Shown: positions 41,656 to 50,447, counted from the stretch's first letter. The stretch: DNA of 50,447 nucleotides from Haliscomenobacteraceae bacterium (GCA_947501115.1 CANMVX010000024.1:1-50447); one strand, 5' to 3'. Notes: generated from the letters alone by a model not told the origin. Made by a program: numbers and translations.

Positions 41656-42030
41656 ATGAAAATTTTACCAACTAGTTTAATCATGCTTATCATGACTATG
41701 TCAGCAAGAAATTTGCTGACCTGGGCTAGTTTTAATTTTCATCAGGAATATATAGAAAATACTTATTGTATCAATATAACAAACGCCACCCTAGATTGTG
41801 GTGGTGTTTGTTACTTTAATAATCAAATTAAAGAAAATACAGAAAAGGAGTCCTCTCCTATTTCCAATAGGTCTTTAAATAAAATAACTCAAATCATATT
41901 TCTTATTCCTAAAATTGAAATAATCGATTATCAAAATTTTACTTCTACTACTTTAAAAATTCAAATTCCAGTCATACTTTTTATTGATAATCCTTTTGTT
42001 AAAGGTATTTTTCATCCTCCCTTAGTCTGA
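41656..42030 (+). CDS. small exported cysteine-motif protein 1
   Basis: A 124-residue protein with an N-terminal hydrophobic signal, then FNFHQEYIENTYCINI and LDCGGVCYFNNQI, a C-x(~12)-C-x3-C arrangement, and a C-terminal tail GIFHPPLV. The pattern (hydrophobic start, [FY]xxxQEYI, CIN, xCxGxC, ending near FxPP) matches a family I recognise from many Bacteroidota genomes beside TonB receptors, to my knowledge without a characterised function. The three cysteines could hold Cu or Fe in the periplasm. A TAnnTTTG element lies 4 bp upstream. It is followed by the related protein 2. Confidence 0.7.
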   Translation: MKILPTSLIMLIMTMSARNLLTWASFNFHQEYIENTYCINITNATLDCGGVCYFNNQIKENTEKESSPISNRSLNKITQIIFLIPKIEIIDYQNFTSTTLKIQIPVILFIDNPFVKGIFHPPLV

Positions 42031-42078
42031 TAACCTTTTTTCTTGAATTAATATTATTTATTTTCAAAGGTTATTGTT

Positions 42079-42468
42079 TTGAAACTAAGCAGTGTATCAG
42101 GATTAATTATCCTGTTATTATTCCATTCCTTCAGTAATACGGCTATTTTCGTAAGGTTTAAATTCAATCAAGAATTTATAGCCTCAACTCTTTGTATTAA
42201 TAAAGATATAGAGAAAACTTTATGCTTTGGACATTGCCAGTTAAAGAAGGCCCTTGAAGAAAATCAGGAAAACAATCGACACATTCCTATTCCAAACGGA
42301 TTAAAGGATATTAACTTCATATTTACTCCTAATACTTTAGCCATTATTATCTCCAATACTGACTTCCATAAACCTGAACTATCTTGTTTTCAAAAATCAG
42401 AACGGAGTTCTAAATGGATTTTGAGCTTATTTAAACCACCTAAAATATTCGTTTTATCAAGTATTTGA
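42079..42468 (+). CDS. small exported cysteine-motif protein 2
   Basis: A 129-residue paralogue of the preceding gene, starting with TTG at 42079. It has an N-terminal hydrophobic segment, FKFNQEFIASTLCINKD and LCFGHCQLKKALEEN, and a C-terminal LFKPPKIF. The alignment with protein 1 keeps QE[YF]I, CIN, C.G.C and the terminal PP while the remainder differs, as expected of an old duplication. Probably transcribed with the TonB receptor 37 bp downstream. Confidence 0.68.
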   Translation: MKLSSVSGLIILLLFHSFSNTAIFVRFKFNQEFIASTLCINKDIEKTLCFGHCQLKKALEENQENNRHIPIPNGLKDINFIFTPNTLAIIISNTDFHKPELSCFQKSERSSKWILSLFKPPKIFVLSSI

Positions 42469-42505
42469 ATTTATTCCATTCTTTAAAAACGAAATTTTAA
42501 CAACA

Positions 42506-44860
42506 ATGAATTTTAATAAGTTTATTATTGCCATACTATGCATGGCTGTCAATTATATGCATGGACAAACCGTTATTAACGGTAAAATTTACGATAAAGA
42601 AAATCAAGAACCGTTAGTAGGTGCAAACATTCAATTAGTTAGTGATTTGAATATTGGTACAATTACTAATTCCTCAGGCTATTTTGAATTGAAAACATCT
42701 GAAACAAATCCATCCATATTAATCAGTATGATGGGTTATACCTCAAGGGAGGTAAAATACCAGGGAAAATCCTTATTGATAGATATGACAGGAAATGCAC
42801 AGGAATTACAAGCGATTGTGGTTACTGGAAGTAGAGAAGCTGCACTTAGAACGCAACTTCCTATGGCTATTTCACGACTTTCAGCAAAATTGATTGATGA
42901 AAGTAAGATTACTTCCGTTGTTGAAGTAATAAATAAGACGCCGGGGGTATTAATGCAAAATCTTAATAATGAGCAACATGGCATGTCCATAAGGCAACCA
43001 ATGGGAACCAGTGCCTATTATTTGTATATGGAAGATGGATTACCTATCAGACCGTTAGGTATTTTCAATCATAATGCATTATTAGAAATAAATCAATTTG
43101 CCATTAGCTCTATTGAAGTGGTAAAGGGACCCGTTTCTTCGATTTATGGTCCAGAGGCAGTAGGTGGTGCCATCAATTTCATTTCACAAAGACCTACTGC
43201 TGTACCAACGGCAAAAGTTGGGGTACAATTCGATAACTGGGGATTCAGAAGGGTACAATTTGGAACAGGTGCAACCCTTGGCAAATTTGGATTTTATGTA
43301 GGAGGTTTAACCAGTAAACAAACCGATAGTTGGATTACTGGCTCCGATTATGATAAGACAACCATCAGTAGTCGTCTTGAATATAAGATATCTGATCAAA
43401 CTAAATTAGTTGGTACTTTTGTTTATGGGACTTATTATTCTCAGATGAGTGGAAGTATTGATAGCATTGCCTTCTTTAAAAGAGAATATATAAGCACCTC
43501 TGATTTTACCTATAGAAAATCTGATGCCTTCCGATCACGTCTATCCCTTGAACATGATGGGAAAAATGGATCAAAATCATTCATTACCTTATTTCAAAGA
43601 AATAATAAGCATGGTCAAAATCCAAGTTATGCTATTCGCTGGAATCCAATTGCCAATGCAACCAATAATCCTAAAACAGCCAGAGGTGAAGTAAATTCCA
43701 ATAATTTTGAAAGTTATGGTATCGTAGCTCAGCATAGTCAAAAATTTAAACTGTTGAACTCAAAATTAATTATTGGAGGATTGTATGATTATTCCCCGCA
43801 GGATTATTGGTCATATCTTGTAGAACTGAATGCAAACTTAAGACCTGACGGAAAGTCTGTTGAAAAATATACCATTTCAAAAGAAAGACCCGATGTTAAG
43901 ATTGCCAATTACGATGCAATCATATTGAATTCGGCCATATATATGCAATATGATATGAAACCCACCGAAAAATTAAACATTTCTATGGGGGCCCGATTTG
44001 ACAATATGTCATTCACCTATAACAATTATATTAATAATTCTTCAGGTGATAAAGGCTATAAACAATGGACACCAAAATTAGGCTTGACCTATTCCATAAG
44101 TGATAACAAAGGTCTATATATGAATTATTCACAAGGTTTTGCACCTCCGGGGTTAACCGCTGTGTTCAGACCAAGACCAAACACAAATCCTGTCGAATTT
44201 TACACAAATCTGGAACCAGCTACCTTTCAAAATTATGAGATAGGTGGATGGGCCTCCTTTTTTAATAATAAAATATTTGCAGATATTGCTGTTTATCAAA
44301 TGAATGGAAAAAATGAATTACTAAATATTAGACAGCAAGATAATTCCTTTGACTATCAATCTGCAGGAAAAACACTACATAGAGGGGTTGAATTTGGATT
44401 AACTTATAAACCAGGTGAATCCCTTTTCTTCCGATTTGGTGGAAGTAATGCTTTGCACAGATTTGAGGATTTTCAAGTAAGTACCAAAACAACGGATGCT
44501 TTAAAAAATTTGGGAGGTTATGAAATGCCAAGTTCTCCTCGTTGGGTGTGGAATACAGAATTGTCCTATTATCCAACAAGGGCAAAAAATCTGAGAACAT
44601 CTTTAGAATGGCAACATTTATCGGGTTGGTTTCAAAATCAAATTAATACAGTGGAAGCAGAAGGATATGATGTTTTCAATTTCAGGATAGGGTACCAATT
44701 TAAAGGCATTGAATTATATACCAATATCATGAATTTAATGGATGAACTATATGCAACTGGTGCTTCACGGGGAAACAATCTAACGGATAGGACAAATTAT
44801 ACCCCAGCTGCCCCACGTACAATCATTTTAGGTATCCAATATAATTTTATCAAGGAATAA
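42506..44860 (+). CDS. TonB-dependent outer-membrane receptor, PepSY-associated
   Basis: A 784-residue receptor: signal peptide (ending MHGQ), a carboxypeptidase-regulatory-like domain (INGKIYDKENQEPLVGANIQL, about 24-100), a plug (AIVVTGSREAALRTQLP; INKTPGVLMQN; IEVVKGPVSSIYGPEAVGGAINF) and a C-terminal barrel with the final strand AAPRTIILGIQYNFIKE. The immediate downstream PepSY gene (24 bp gap) is typical for siderophore or metal receptors in this phylum. The exact ligand is unknown. Confidence 0.87.
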   Translation: MNFNKFIIAILCMAVNYMHGQTVINGKIYDKENQEPLVGANIQLVSDLNIGTITNSSGYFELKTSETNPSILISMMGYTSREVKYQGKSLLIDMTGNAQELQAIVVTGSREAALRTQLPMAISRLSAKLIDESKITSVVEVINKTPGVLMQNLNNEQHGMSIRQPMGTSAYYLYMEDGLPIRPLGIFNHNALLEINQFAISSIEVVKGPVSSIYGPEAVGGAINFISQRPTAVPTAKVGVQFDNWGFRRVQFGTGATLGKFGFYVGGLTSKQTDSWITGSDYDKTTISSRLEYKISDQTKLVGTFVYGTYYSQMSGSIDSIAFFKREYISTSDFTYRKSDAFRSRLSLEHDGKNGSKSFITLFQRNNKHGQNPSYAIRWNPIANATNNPKTARGEVNSNNFESYGIVAQHSQKFKLLNSKLIIGGLYDYSPQDYWSYLVELNANLRPDGKSVEKYTISKERPDVKIANYDAIILNSAIYMQYDMKPTEKLNISMGARFDNMSFTYNNYINNSSGDKGYKQWTPKLGLTYSISDNKGLYMNYSQGFAPPGLTAVFRPRPNTNPVEFYTNLEPATFQNYEIGGWASFFNNKIFADIAVYQMNGKNELLNIRQQDNSFDYQSAGKTLHRGVEFGLTYKPGESLFFRFGGSNALHRFEDFQVSTKTTDALKNLGGYEMPSSPRWVWNTELSYYPTRAKNLRTSLEWQHLSGWFQNQINTVEAEGYDVFNFRIGYQFKGIELYTNIMNLMDELYATGASRGNNLTDRTNYTPAAPRTIILGIQYNFIKE

Positions 44861-44884
44861 TCATATTCCATAATTCACCTTAAA

Positions 44885-46432
44885 ATGAAAAAAGCAACTC
44901 AGAATATTTTTAGTAAAATCTATAAATGGCACAAATTTATTGGATTAATCACTGTTATTCCTGTTATATTCTGGACTTTATCAGGTTTTATGCATCCTTT
45001 TTTATCTCATTGGTTCAAACCAACTATTCCAAGGGAATTTATGATTCCTTCTGTCATTGATAAAAGTCAACTTAAAGTGTCTCTGCATCAGGTTTTAGTA
45101 AACCATGATATCGAAGATTTTAAGAAGTTAAGGCTTGTCCAATTTAATGATAATACCTTTTATCAGATAAAGCAATCAAATGATGAATTAGCCTATTTTA
45201 ACACGTTTAGCGGGAAAATCCTAGCGCAAGGTGATAAAAAATATGCTGAATGGATGGCAAGGTTTTTCCTGGGTGATTCCATTAGCCCAATTCATAGCAT
45301 CGAACAGGTAAAAGAATTTTCCCAACAATATAAATACATTAATAGATTGTTGCCTGTTTGGAAAGTAACCTTTCACAGACCAGATGCGATGGATGTTTAT
45401 GTGGAAACAGCTTCGTCAAGACTAGGTACTTTTAATCCTACTTATAGAAAAGCATTTCTATGGATTTTTGATAATTTCCATAACTGGAATTTTCTAAACG
45501 CCATTAGTTCTAATAGTATTCGAATCATTGTCATGATTACCCTATTGTCCATAGTTTTGATATCCTCCTTAAGCGGAATCATTATTTATGGATTTTTATG
45601 GAAAAAGTTCCAAAAACCAAATGCTGATGATAAGGTAGGCCTTTTACGAAAATACCACAGACAAGTTGGTATTGCCGTTGCCTTAGTTTCATTTACTTTT
45701 GCTTTTAGCGGAGCCTATCACGCAACACAAAAGTGGGAACCCGATGTATTACCATATTTATCTTATGAACCCATCATTAAAGCTTCTGAGGTAAGCCATT
45801 CCTTTTTGAATTTTCCCATAGAATGGGATAGATTGGTAAATATTTCATTGGTTAAACCTGAAAATGGATTATTTTATCAAGCATTTTATCTTCCTAAAAT
45901 GAATATTCAGTCAGAAATGTCTTGTCATGTTCCTTCCTCCCCAAAGGAGGAAAAAACGGTTGGTTCAAAAATGAAGCCAGAACCTGAGGTTATCTATTAT
46001 AATATAGAGAATACCAATATCTGGAAAAATGGTGATGTAAAATATGCACAATTTATTGCGGAATTTCTAACCGAAAAGTTTAAACTTTTTAAACAGGAAA
46101 ATCCAACTAAAGCAAGATTAATTGAAACTGCAAAATTACATAAATTTGAAAGCAGGGAATATGGATTTGCATTTAAACGTTTACCAGTGATAAAGTTAGC
46201 TTTTGAAACACCACAAAAAACAAGTATTTTTATAGAAACTGCTACCTCAAGAATAGCTGCAAAAATAGAAAATGCGGATCGTTTGGAAGGTTATTCTTTT
46301 GCTATATTCCATAAATTTCTACTAATGGATTGGGCTGGTAAAAATGCGCGGGACATAACTATGATGTTTTCTGCCATGGGACTTTTGTCCATTTCAATTT
46401 TAGGTTTGATTTTATTCATTAAAAAACCATAA
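44885..46432 (+). CDS. PepSY-associated membrane protein (iron-regulated, reductase-like)
   Basis: A 515-residue protein with four transmembrane segments: one near the N-terminus (FIGLITVIPVIFWTLSGFMHPF), a pair in the middle (IIVMITLLSIVLISSLSGIIIYGFLW and VGIAVALVSFTFAFSGAYH) and one at the C-terminus (MMFSAMGLLSISILGLILF). PepSY-like periplasmic regions lie between. Histidines in the helices (KWHKFIGL, KYHRQVGI, FDNFHNWN, IFHKFLL) are those proposed to bind heme in related ferric-reductase-like proteins. It probably reduces the imported metal or siderophore complex. A terminator follows. Confidence 0.85.
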   Translation: MKKATQNIFSKIYKWHKFIGLITVIPVIFWTLSGFMHPFLSHWFKPTIPREFMIPSVIDKSQLKVSLHQVLVNHDIEDFKKLRLVQFNDNTFYQIKQSNDELAYFNTFSGKILAQGDKKYAEWMARFFLGDSISPIHSIEQVKEFSQQYKYINRLLPVWKVTFHRPDAMDVYVETASSRLGTFNPTYRKAFLWIFDNFHNWNFLNAISSNSIRIIVMITLLSIVLISSLSGIIIYGFLWKKFQKPNADDKVGLLRKYHRQVGIAVALVSFTFAFSGAYHATQKWEPDVLPYLSYEPIIKASEVSHSFLNFPIEWDRLVNISLVKPENGLFYQAFYLPKMNIQSEMSCHVPSSPKEEKTVGSKMKPEPEVIYYNIENTNIWKNGDVKYAQFIAEFLTEKFKLFKQENPTKARLIETAKLHKFESREYGFAFKRLPVIKLAFETPQKTSIFIETATSRIAAKIENADRLEGYSFAIFHKFLLMDWAGKNARDITMMFSAMGLLSISILGLILFIKKP

Positions 46433-46437
46433 ATGAA

Positions 46438-46472
46438 AAAGAGGCTATCCTGAAGGTCAGGGTAGCCTCTTT
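46438..46472. terminator. bidirectional terminator
   Basis: AAAGAGGCTATCCTG and CAGGGTAGCCTCTTT form a 15-bp stem with one G-U type pair and a short loop, between the convergent PepSY and sulfatase genes. Confidence 0.85.
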
Positions 46473-46489
46473 CTTTAATGGTTATTCTG

Positions 46490-48115
46490 TTAATAAGTTC
46501 CTATTTCACTCGATTCATATCCAATTCTCATGGCTATAAATTCTATGGTTTGGGTTGGCGTATTTATAGGTTCGCTATAAACATTCCAACTTTTTTCCCC
46601 TTTATTTCTCCAACCTATAGAGGCAGCAGCTGTTGGGCAAATAATTTGTAGTTTTCCATTTTTTTTCGTCACCTTGGGTAATGCGGTGATGGGAGGCTTA
46701 TTATCGCCATTCCACCATTCTTTTATCAGCTCCTTTTCAGGTACCCCACCCTTATCAGGGAATTTTTGTTGCCATTCATCCATCTGCTGACGCATTTTCT
46801 TGAGAATACTTGCATATTTTGGATCATCCGCCAAATTAACTAATTCAAAAGGATCCTTTTCCCAATCGTATAATTCTTCTTTAGGTTTAGTTTTTTCAAA
46901 CCATAGATTTTGAAAATCTGTCAAGGTACCTTCCTCTCTCATTTTTAGAATATTTCGCATTAATGGTTGTTGTTTCCTATATTCCAAATCCATATAGCGG
47001 GGTAATTCAGGAAAATAATTCCTAACATATTGATATTTTGGAGCAAGTACCGTTCTCACCCGGTCGTAATGAGAATCCAGACGATCTCTGGCGGCAAAAA
47101 CCATTTCTCTGCCCTTTGTTTTAGCATATTTACCTAAAAATGGTATGCCTGCCAAACCCTTTGGCGTCTTGATACCCGCCAGTGAAAGAACCGTTGGCGC
47201 AAAATCAATCGAACTGATCCAACGAGAATCTCTTACACCGCCTCCTTTTCCGTTGGGAAATCTAATGATAAGCGGGACATGCAAGCCTCTCCTATAAATT
47301 TCTCTTTTATAGAAGGGTAAACCATCACCATGATCTGTCCAGAAAAAAATAATGGTATTATCAAGGAGCCCATCCTCTTCCAACTTTTTTAATAACACAC
47401 CTATTTCATCGTCCAGGGTAGAAATATTAGAATAATGCCTGGCTACTTCTGTTCTGGCGACGAGATTATCAGGATAAAATGGAGGTAACAACACTTTTAA
47501 GGGATCAACCCGCAAAGGTTTATCTGCATTCGCCCAAATCTGCGATTCGTGCGTGGTATTAAAATTAAAGACACTAAAAAATGGCTTTCCTTTGGGTCTG
47601 TTTCGCCAGGTAGCTTTGTTAGAAACCTCGTCCCACGCGGTTGGCGGTGCTTCAAACTGGTAATCCGTTTTATTATTATTGGTTGTATAATAGCCTTGCT
47701 GCCTTAAATACTCCGGAAAACAACGTATTTCAGCAGGCATGACCGCACTATACGATTTGGGAAGACCTGTTTGTTCCGGGTAAGTATTATTTAAGGTTCG
47801 CATATTATGTCCACCATTATAAGTTTGGTAGGACCCCGTAATGATGGCATTTCGACTTGGCGCACATACACCTGCGGTAGTATAAACATGATCATAAATG
47901 ATACCTTCCTTTGCCAATCGGGAAATATGAGGTGTTTTAATGGTTGAATCGCCGTAAGCCGGTAATCTTGGGCTCATATCTTCTGCAGAAATCCAGATAA
48001 TATTGGGTTTATCCTGTCCAAAAAGCTTGGCTTCAAAGGAGAAAATCAAATAAAAGAGGCAAAGAATTCTACCGGAGTAAAGAGCAGTTTTGTGAAAATT
48101 CATATTAAAAATCAT
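46490..48115 (-). CDS. secreted sulfatase (type I, formylglycine)
   Basis: A 541-residue sulfatase. Either ATG (48115, or 48103 with MNFHK) leaves a usable signal peptide ending near LFGQ. The active-site motif CAPSRNAIITG puts the formylglycine precursor at Cys84; IIWISAEDMSPRLPAYGD near residue 45 and FFWTDHGDGLPFYKRE (about 260) supply metal and substrate ligands. The AEDMSP variant is typical of a sulfamidase-like subgroup common in Bacteroidota. A maturase for the formylglycine is not in the window. It probably acts on sulfated polysaccharides, consistent with the downstream-strand sugar-acid genes; the gap to the dehydratase holds two palindromes. Confidence 0.87.
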   Translation of the reverse strand: MIFNMNFHKTALYSGRILCLFYLIFSFEAKLFGQDKPNIIWISAEDMSPRLPAYGDSTIKTPHISRLAKEGIIYDHVYTTAGVCAPSRNAIITGSYQTYNGGHNMRTLNNTYPEQTGLPKSYSAVMPAEIRCFPEYLRQQGYYTTNNNKTDYQFEAPPTAWDEVSNKATWRNRPKGKPFFSVFNFNTTHESQIWANADKPLRVDPLKVLLPPFYPDNLVARTEVARHYSNISTLDDEIGVLLKKLEEDGLLDNTIIFFWTDHGDGLPFYKREIYRRGLHVPLIIRFPNGKGGGVRDSRWISSIDFAPTVLSLAGIKTPKGLAGIPFLGKYAKTKGREMVFAARDRLDSHYDRVRTVLAPKYQYVRNYFPELPRYMDLEYRKQQPLMRNILKMREEGTLTDFQNLWFEKTKPKEELYDWEKDPFELVNLADDPKYASILKKMRQQMDEWQQKFPDKGGVPEKELIKEWWNGDNKPPITALPKVTKKNGKLQIICPTAAASIGWRNKGEKSWNVYSEPINTPTQTIEFIAMRIGYESSEIGTY

Positions 48116-48328
48116 ATTAAGCGTTTATTGCAAAGTCATTAAGAAAGGCATAGCTTTATTTCAGCATTACTAAAAAAGCAGCCACGAATTCCCTTAAGTC
48201 CTCATTAAAATCCCTGTTAGATTGTCAAAACACTATAGACTGAAATGGGAAAGAAAATCCCGACAAATAAAATACCCTACAATATTTCAAAAATAAAGCT
48301 ATCTTCCATTATACCTCCAACCATACCA

Positions 48329-48344
48329 TTTCAATATATTGAAA
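48329..48344. promoter_or_regulatory. palindrome 1 before the sulfatase gene
   Basis: TTTCAATATATTGAAA is a perfect 16-bp palindrome just upstream of the candidate -33 box of the sulfatase promoter. The same arms recur at 48448-48467, 121 bp away centre to centre. Confidence 0.5.
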
Positions 48345-48447
48345 AATATAAATTCAATACACAGGGCTACAGCTATTTATAAACCGACCTTTAAAACGCT
48401 TCATCAAAACTGCATCAAAACAGGTATAAAAACATAAAAATAAGTAG

Positions 48448-48467
48448 CATTTCAATACATTGAAATG
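48448..48467. promoter_or_regulatory. palindrome 2 before the sulfatase gene
   Basis: CATTTCAAT-AC-ATTGAAATG is a perfect palindrome apart from the 2-nt centre, with the same arm sequence as palindrome 1. The pair suggests an operator for a dimeric regulator such as a GntR, MarR or LacI type. Confidence 0.5.
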
Positions 48468-48526
48468 TCATAAATACAATAAACAAGGTGACAAATATCT
48501 ATTCAAAGAGAGATATAAAAATTTAT

Positions 48527-50242
48527 TTAATGTGAATCTCTCGTTACCTTACTTCCTGAGCCTCCTTTTAGAAAATCAAGATCTGCCCCCAGGTGGGCTT
48601 GTTCCACGTGCGTTTGATGTAAACGAACGTATCCACGATCTACGATGCCGTTAAACTGAGGCGCTTTGGCCAAACGCTCATTAATCTCTTCCTGACTGAT
48701 CAACAAATTCAGACTCCGCGCGGAAACGTCCAGTTCAATCCAATCGCCGTCTTGTACGATAGCTAAAGGACCACCAACTGCTGATTCAGGCGAAACGTGT
48801 AAAATGCAGGTACCAAAACCTGTTCCACTCATCCTTCCGTCAGAAATACGAACCATATCCCTTACCCCTTCAAGCAATAATTTGGGAGGGAGACCTAAAT
48901 TTCCCACCTCTGGCATGCCCGGATAACCCACTGGACCTACCTGTTTAAGTACAAGCACACTGTCAGCGGTTGCTGGCAACTCAGGGTCATTAATCCTATT
49001 TTTATAATCGTCAATATCTTCGAATACTATTGCCTGCCCCTTATGTTTCATCAATTCAGGACTTGCCGCAGAAAGTTTTAACACGGCACCATCAGGACAT
49101 AGGTTACCTTTGAGCACGGCCACGCCAGAAACCGTATTAACGGGTTGATCTATAGGGCTGATAACACGATCATTATATGATTTTGCCGAGCTGAAATTTT
49201 CCTTCATCGTATGACCATTAACGGTAATTACCTGTCCACGAAGATGTTTGTCCAATTCCTTTAACACAGCTGGAAGTCCGCCGGCGTAATAAAAATCTTC
49301 CATGAAATATTCTCCGGAAGGTTGTAAATTCAGCAATAACGGAATATCCTTTGCTAAATTATTCATATCATCTAAGGTCAAATCGACGCCAATACGGCCC
49401 GCGATAGCCAGTAAATGCAGAACAAAATTAGTAGAACCACCAATGGCTGTATTCACAATGATCGCATTTTCAAAAGCCTCTCTGGTCAATATTTTTTTAA
49501 GCGTCAGATTTTCCTTTACCATTTCGACAATGCGCATACCAGAATGATGCGCCAGAACTCTTCTATTGGAGTCCACGGCCGGAATGGCAGCATTTCCAGG
49601 CAGGGTAAGACCCAGAGCCTCCACCATACAAGCCATCGTTGAGGCAGTGCCCATAACGCCACAGTGACCTGCACTTCGGCACATGCCCGCTTCCACCTCC
49701 TGCATATCCTTTTGAGTGATCTCCCCCATCCTCTGGGCTTCACTGAAACGCCATAAATCGGAAGTACTAATATTTGTCCCTTTATATTTTCCTGTTAGCA
49801 TAGGACCTCCACTCACCACTATGGTTGGAATATCAACGCTGCAAGCCCCCATAACCAAAGATGGTGTCGTTTTATCGCAACCGCAAAGTAAAACTACTCC
49901 ATCTAAGGGGTTTGCGCGAATACTTTCCTCCACGTCCATGCTCACCAGATTTCGATAAAGCATGGCGGTAGGTTTAATTAAAGTTTCCCCTGTTGACATG
50001 ACAGGAAACTCGACGGGAAAACCTCCGGCCTCGTAAATGCCATTTTTAACTTTTTGTGCCAATTCTCTGAAATGCGCATTGCAAGGCGTCAATTCGCTCC
50101 ATGTATTACAAATACCAATGACCGGCTTACCTTCAAAATGATGTGCTGGTATCCCCTGGTTTTTCATCCATGCCCTATAGATGATGCCATCCTTACCTTC
50201 CCTGGCGAACCAGTTTCTACTTCTCAAATTATTTACTTCCAC
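48527..50242 (-). CDS. IlvD/Edd-family sugar-acid dehydratase
   Basis: A 571-residue dehydratase of the IlvD/Edd family. The N-terminal SRNWFAREGKDGIIYRAWMKNQG is typical of the sugar-acid (arabinonate/xylonate-type) branch rather than of the branched-chain amino-acid enzyme. The likely [2Fe-2S] ligands are Cys54 (ELTPCN), Cys122 (LLCGCDKTTP) and Cys194 (AGHCGVMGTAST). It converts an aldonic acid to a 2-keto-3-deoxy acid. The preceding gene encodes a sodium/solute symporter (40-bp gap), so uptake and dehydration of a sugar acid are probably linked. The aldonate might come from the periplasmic dehydrogenases encoded elsewhere in the window, which is inference. Confidence 0.88.
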   Translation of the reverse strand: MEVNNLRSRNWFAREGKDGIIYRAWMKNQGIPAHHFEGKPVIGICNTWSELTPCNAHFRELAQKVKNGIYEAGGFPVEFPVMSTGETLIKPTAMLYRNLVSMDVEESIRANPLDGVVLLCGCDKTTPSLVMGACSVDIPTIVVSGGPMLTGKYKGTNISTSDLWRFSEAQRMGEITQKDMQEVEAGMCRSAGHCGVMGTASTMACMVEALGLTLPGNAAIPAVDSNRRVLAHHSGMRIVEMVKENLTLKKILTREAFENAIIVNTAIGGSTNFVLHLLAIAGRIGVDLTLDDMNNLAKDIPLLLNLQPSGEYFMEDFYYAGGLPAVLKELDKHLRGQVITVNGHTMKENFSSAKSYNDRVISPIDQPVNTVSGVAVLKGNLCPDGAVLKLSAASPELMKHKGQAIVFEDIDDYKNRINDPELPATADSVLVLKQVGPVGYPGMPEVGNLGLPPKLLLEGVRDMVRISDGRMSGTGFGTCILHVSPESAVGGPLAIVQDGDWIELDVSARSLNLLISQEEINERLAKAPQFNGIVDRGYVRLHQTHVEQAHLGADLDFLKGGSGSKVTRDSH

Positions 50243-50282
50243 GGATATTATTTTTACTCAAAATAACCTTTTTCCGTCTTAA

Positions 50283-50447
50283 TTACAATTTTTTTGAGGC
50301 AGGAACCAATATTTTATTTAAAATCCATGAAATAAGCATGACTAAGCTACATCCAATAAGATTCAACCAGAGATAGCCAATATTTACCACAATTTCTTTC
50401 CCTCCAAAGGAAATAGGTGTACCCGTTTCATTCAGATAAAATAGAAG
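50283..50447 (-). CDS. sodium/solute symporter C-terminus (partial)
   Basis: The last 54 residues of a protein reading into the window: FYLNETGTPISFGGKEIV, then a transmembrane helix (NIGYLWLNLIGCSLVMLISWIL) and a basic tail (PASKKL). This fits the last helix of SSS-family Na+/sugar symporters. The 5' part is beyond the window edge. The dehydratase follows 40 bp later. Confidence 0.6.
   Translation of the reverse strand, partial: LLFYLNETGTPISFGGKEIVVNIGYLWLNLIGCSLVMLISWILNKILVPASKKL

Larger units (their letters stand above)
48116..48526. other. 411-bp intergenic region with no gene
   Basis: A/T-rich region between the dehydratase stop and the sulfatase start. It holds two related palindromes (listed separately) and a candidate minus-strand promoter, TATTTTTG at 48288-48295 with TTG at about 48318-48320, 22 bp away. 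Confidence 0.5.

Noticed and set aside
48527-50242. ilvD of branched-chain amino-acid synthesis
   Set aside because: The N-terminus, length and symporter/sulfatase neighbours fit the sugar-acid dehydratase branch better; no ilv genes are nearby.

Overview
The window comes from a member of the phylum Bacteroidota, probably an environmental Saprospiria- or Cytophagia-like bacterium. The clues are FISUMP-domain surface proteins, carboxypeptidase-regulated TonB receptors, secreted enzymes with Sec or lipoprotein signals, promoters of the TAnnTTTG type, an absence of strong Shine-Dalgarno sequences, and multicopy intergenic repeats. No rRNA, tRNA, CRISPR array or intact transposase was seen. The placement below phylum level is inference.

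Accessory, repeat-rich zones lie at 1-9.4 kb and 23.9-29.3 kb. They are paralogous to each other. Each holds an AAA ATPase fused to a PD-(D/E)XK-like nuclease domain, a seven-helix membrane protein with a C-terminal AraC helix-turn-helix, and FISUMP-domain exported proteins. Of the four FISUMP genes one is intact (4407-6719), one has lost its 5' end to a repeat (1955-2584), one carries two compensating frameshifts (7367-8533) and one is collapsed by a deletion, a stop and a perfect-palindrome mutation (24272-25189). Around them are four copies of a ~220-bp MITE-like element with 19-24-bp inverted ends, several shorter hairpin repeats and a 105-bp tandem repeat. Three FISUMP genes share a hairpin centred 91-94 bp before the start codon with compensating base changes, and three share a 3' flanking motif. 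I consider this the most novel signal in the window.

Between them, 9.4-17.6 kb (plus strand) is a compact set of genes: aldo/keto reductase, NhaC-type antiporter and a TIGR04076 protein; DUF2256 protein overlapping a cryptochrome/photolyase-related gene that lacks the Fe-S cysteines; and a ferritin-like/VIT1 iron transporter followed by a P-type cation ATPase. A bidirectional terminator separates it from a minus-strand group (17.7-23.8 kb) of secreted redox proteins: a 1125-residue PVC-type cytochrome with HEAT repeats, a frameshifted Tll0287-like heme lipoprotein and a secreted FAD-dependent oxidoreductase.

From 29.3 to 38 kb there is a second run of exported catabolic or redox genes: acetylxylan-esterase-like hydrolase, bestrophin-type channel, outer-membrane barrel, PQQ dehydrogenase with an inserted cytochrome c domain, serine hydrolase and a GH65-type glycosidase. 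From 38 to 46.4 kb (plus strand) lies a probable metal-uptake cassette: SdpI-like protein, TonB receptor, two small cysteine-motif proteins, second TonB receptor and a PepSY reductase-like membrane protein. The window closes with a sugar catabolic unit on the minus strand: sodium/solute symporter (partial), IlvD/Edd sugar-acid dehydratase and a sulfatase, with two matching palindromes in the gap before the sulfatase.
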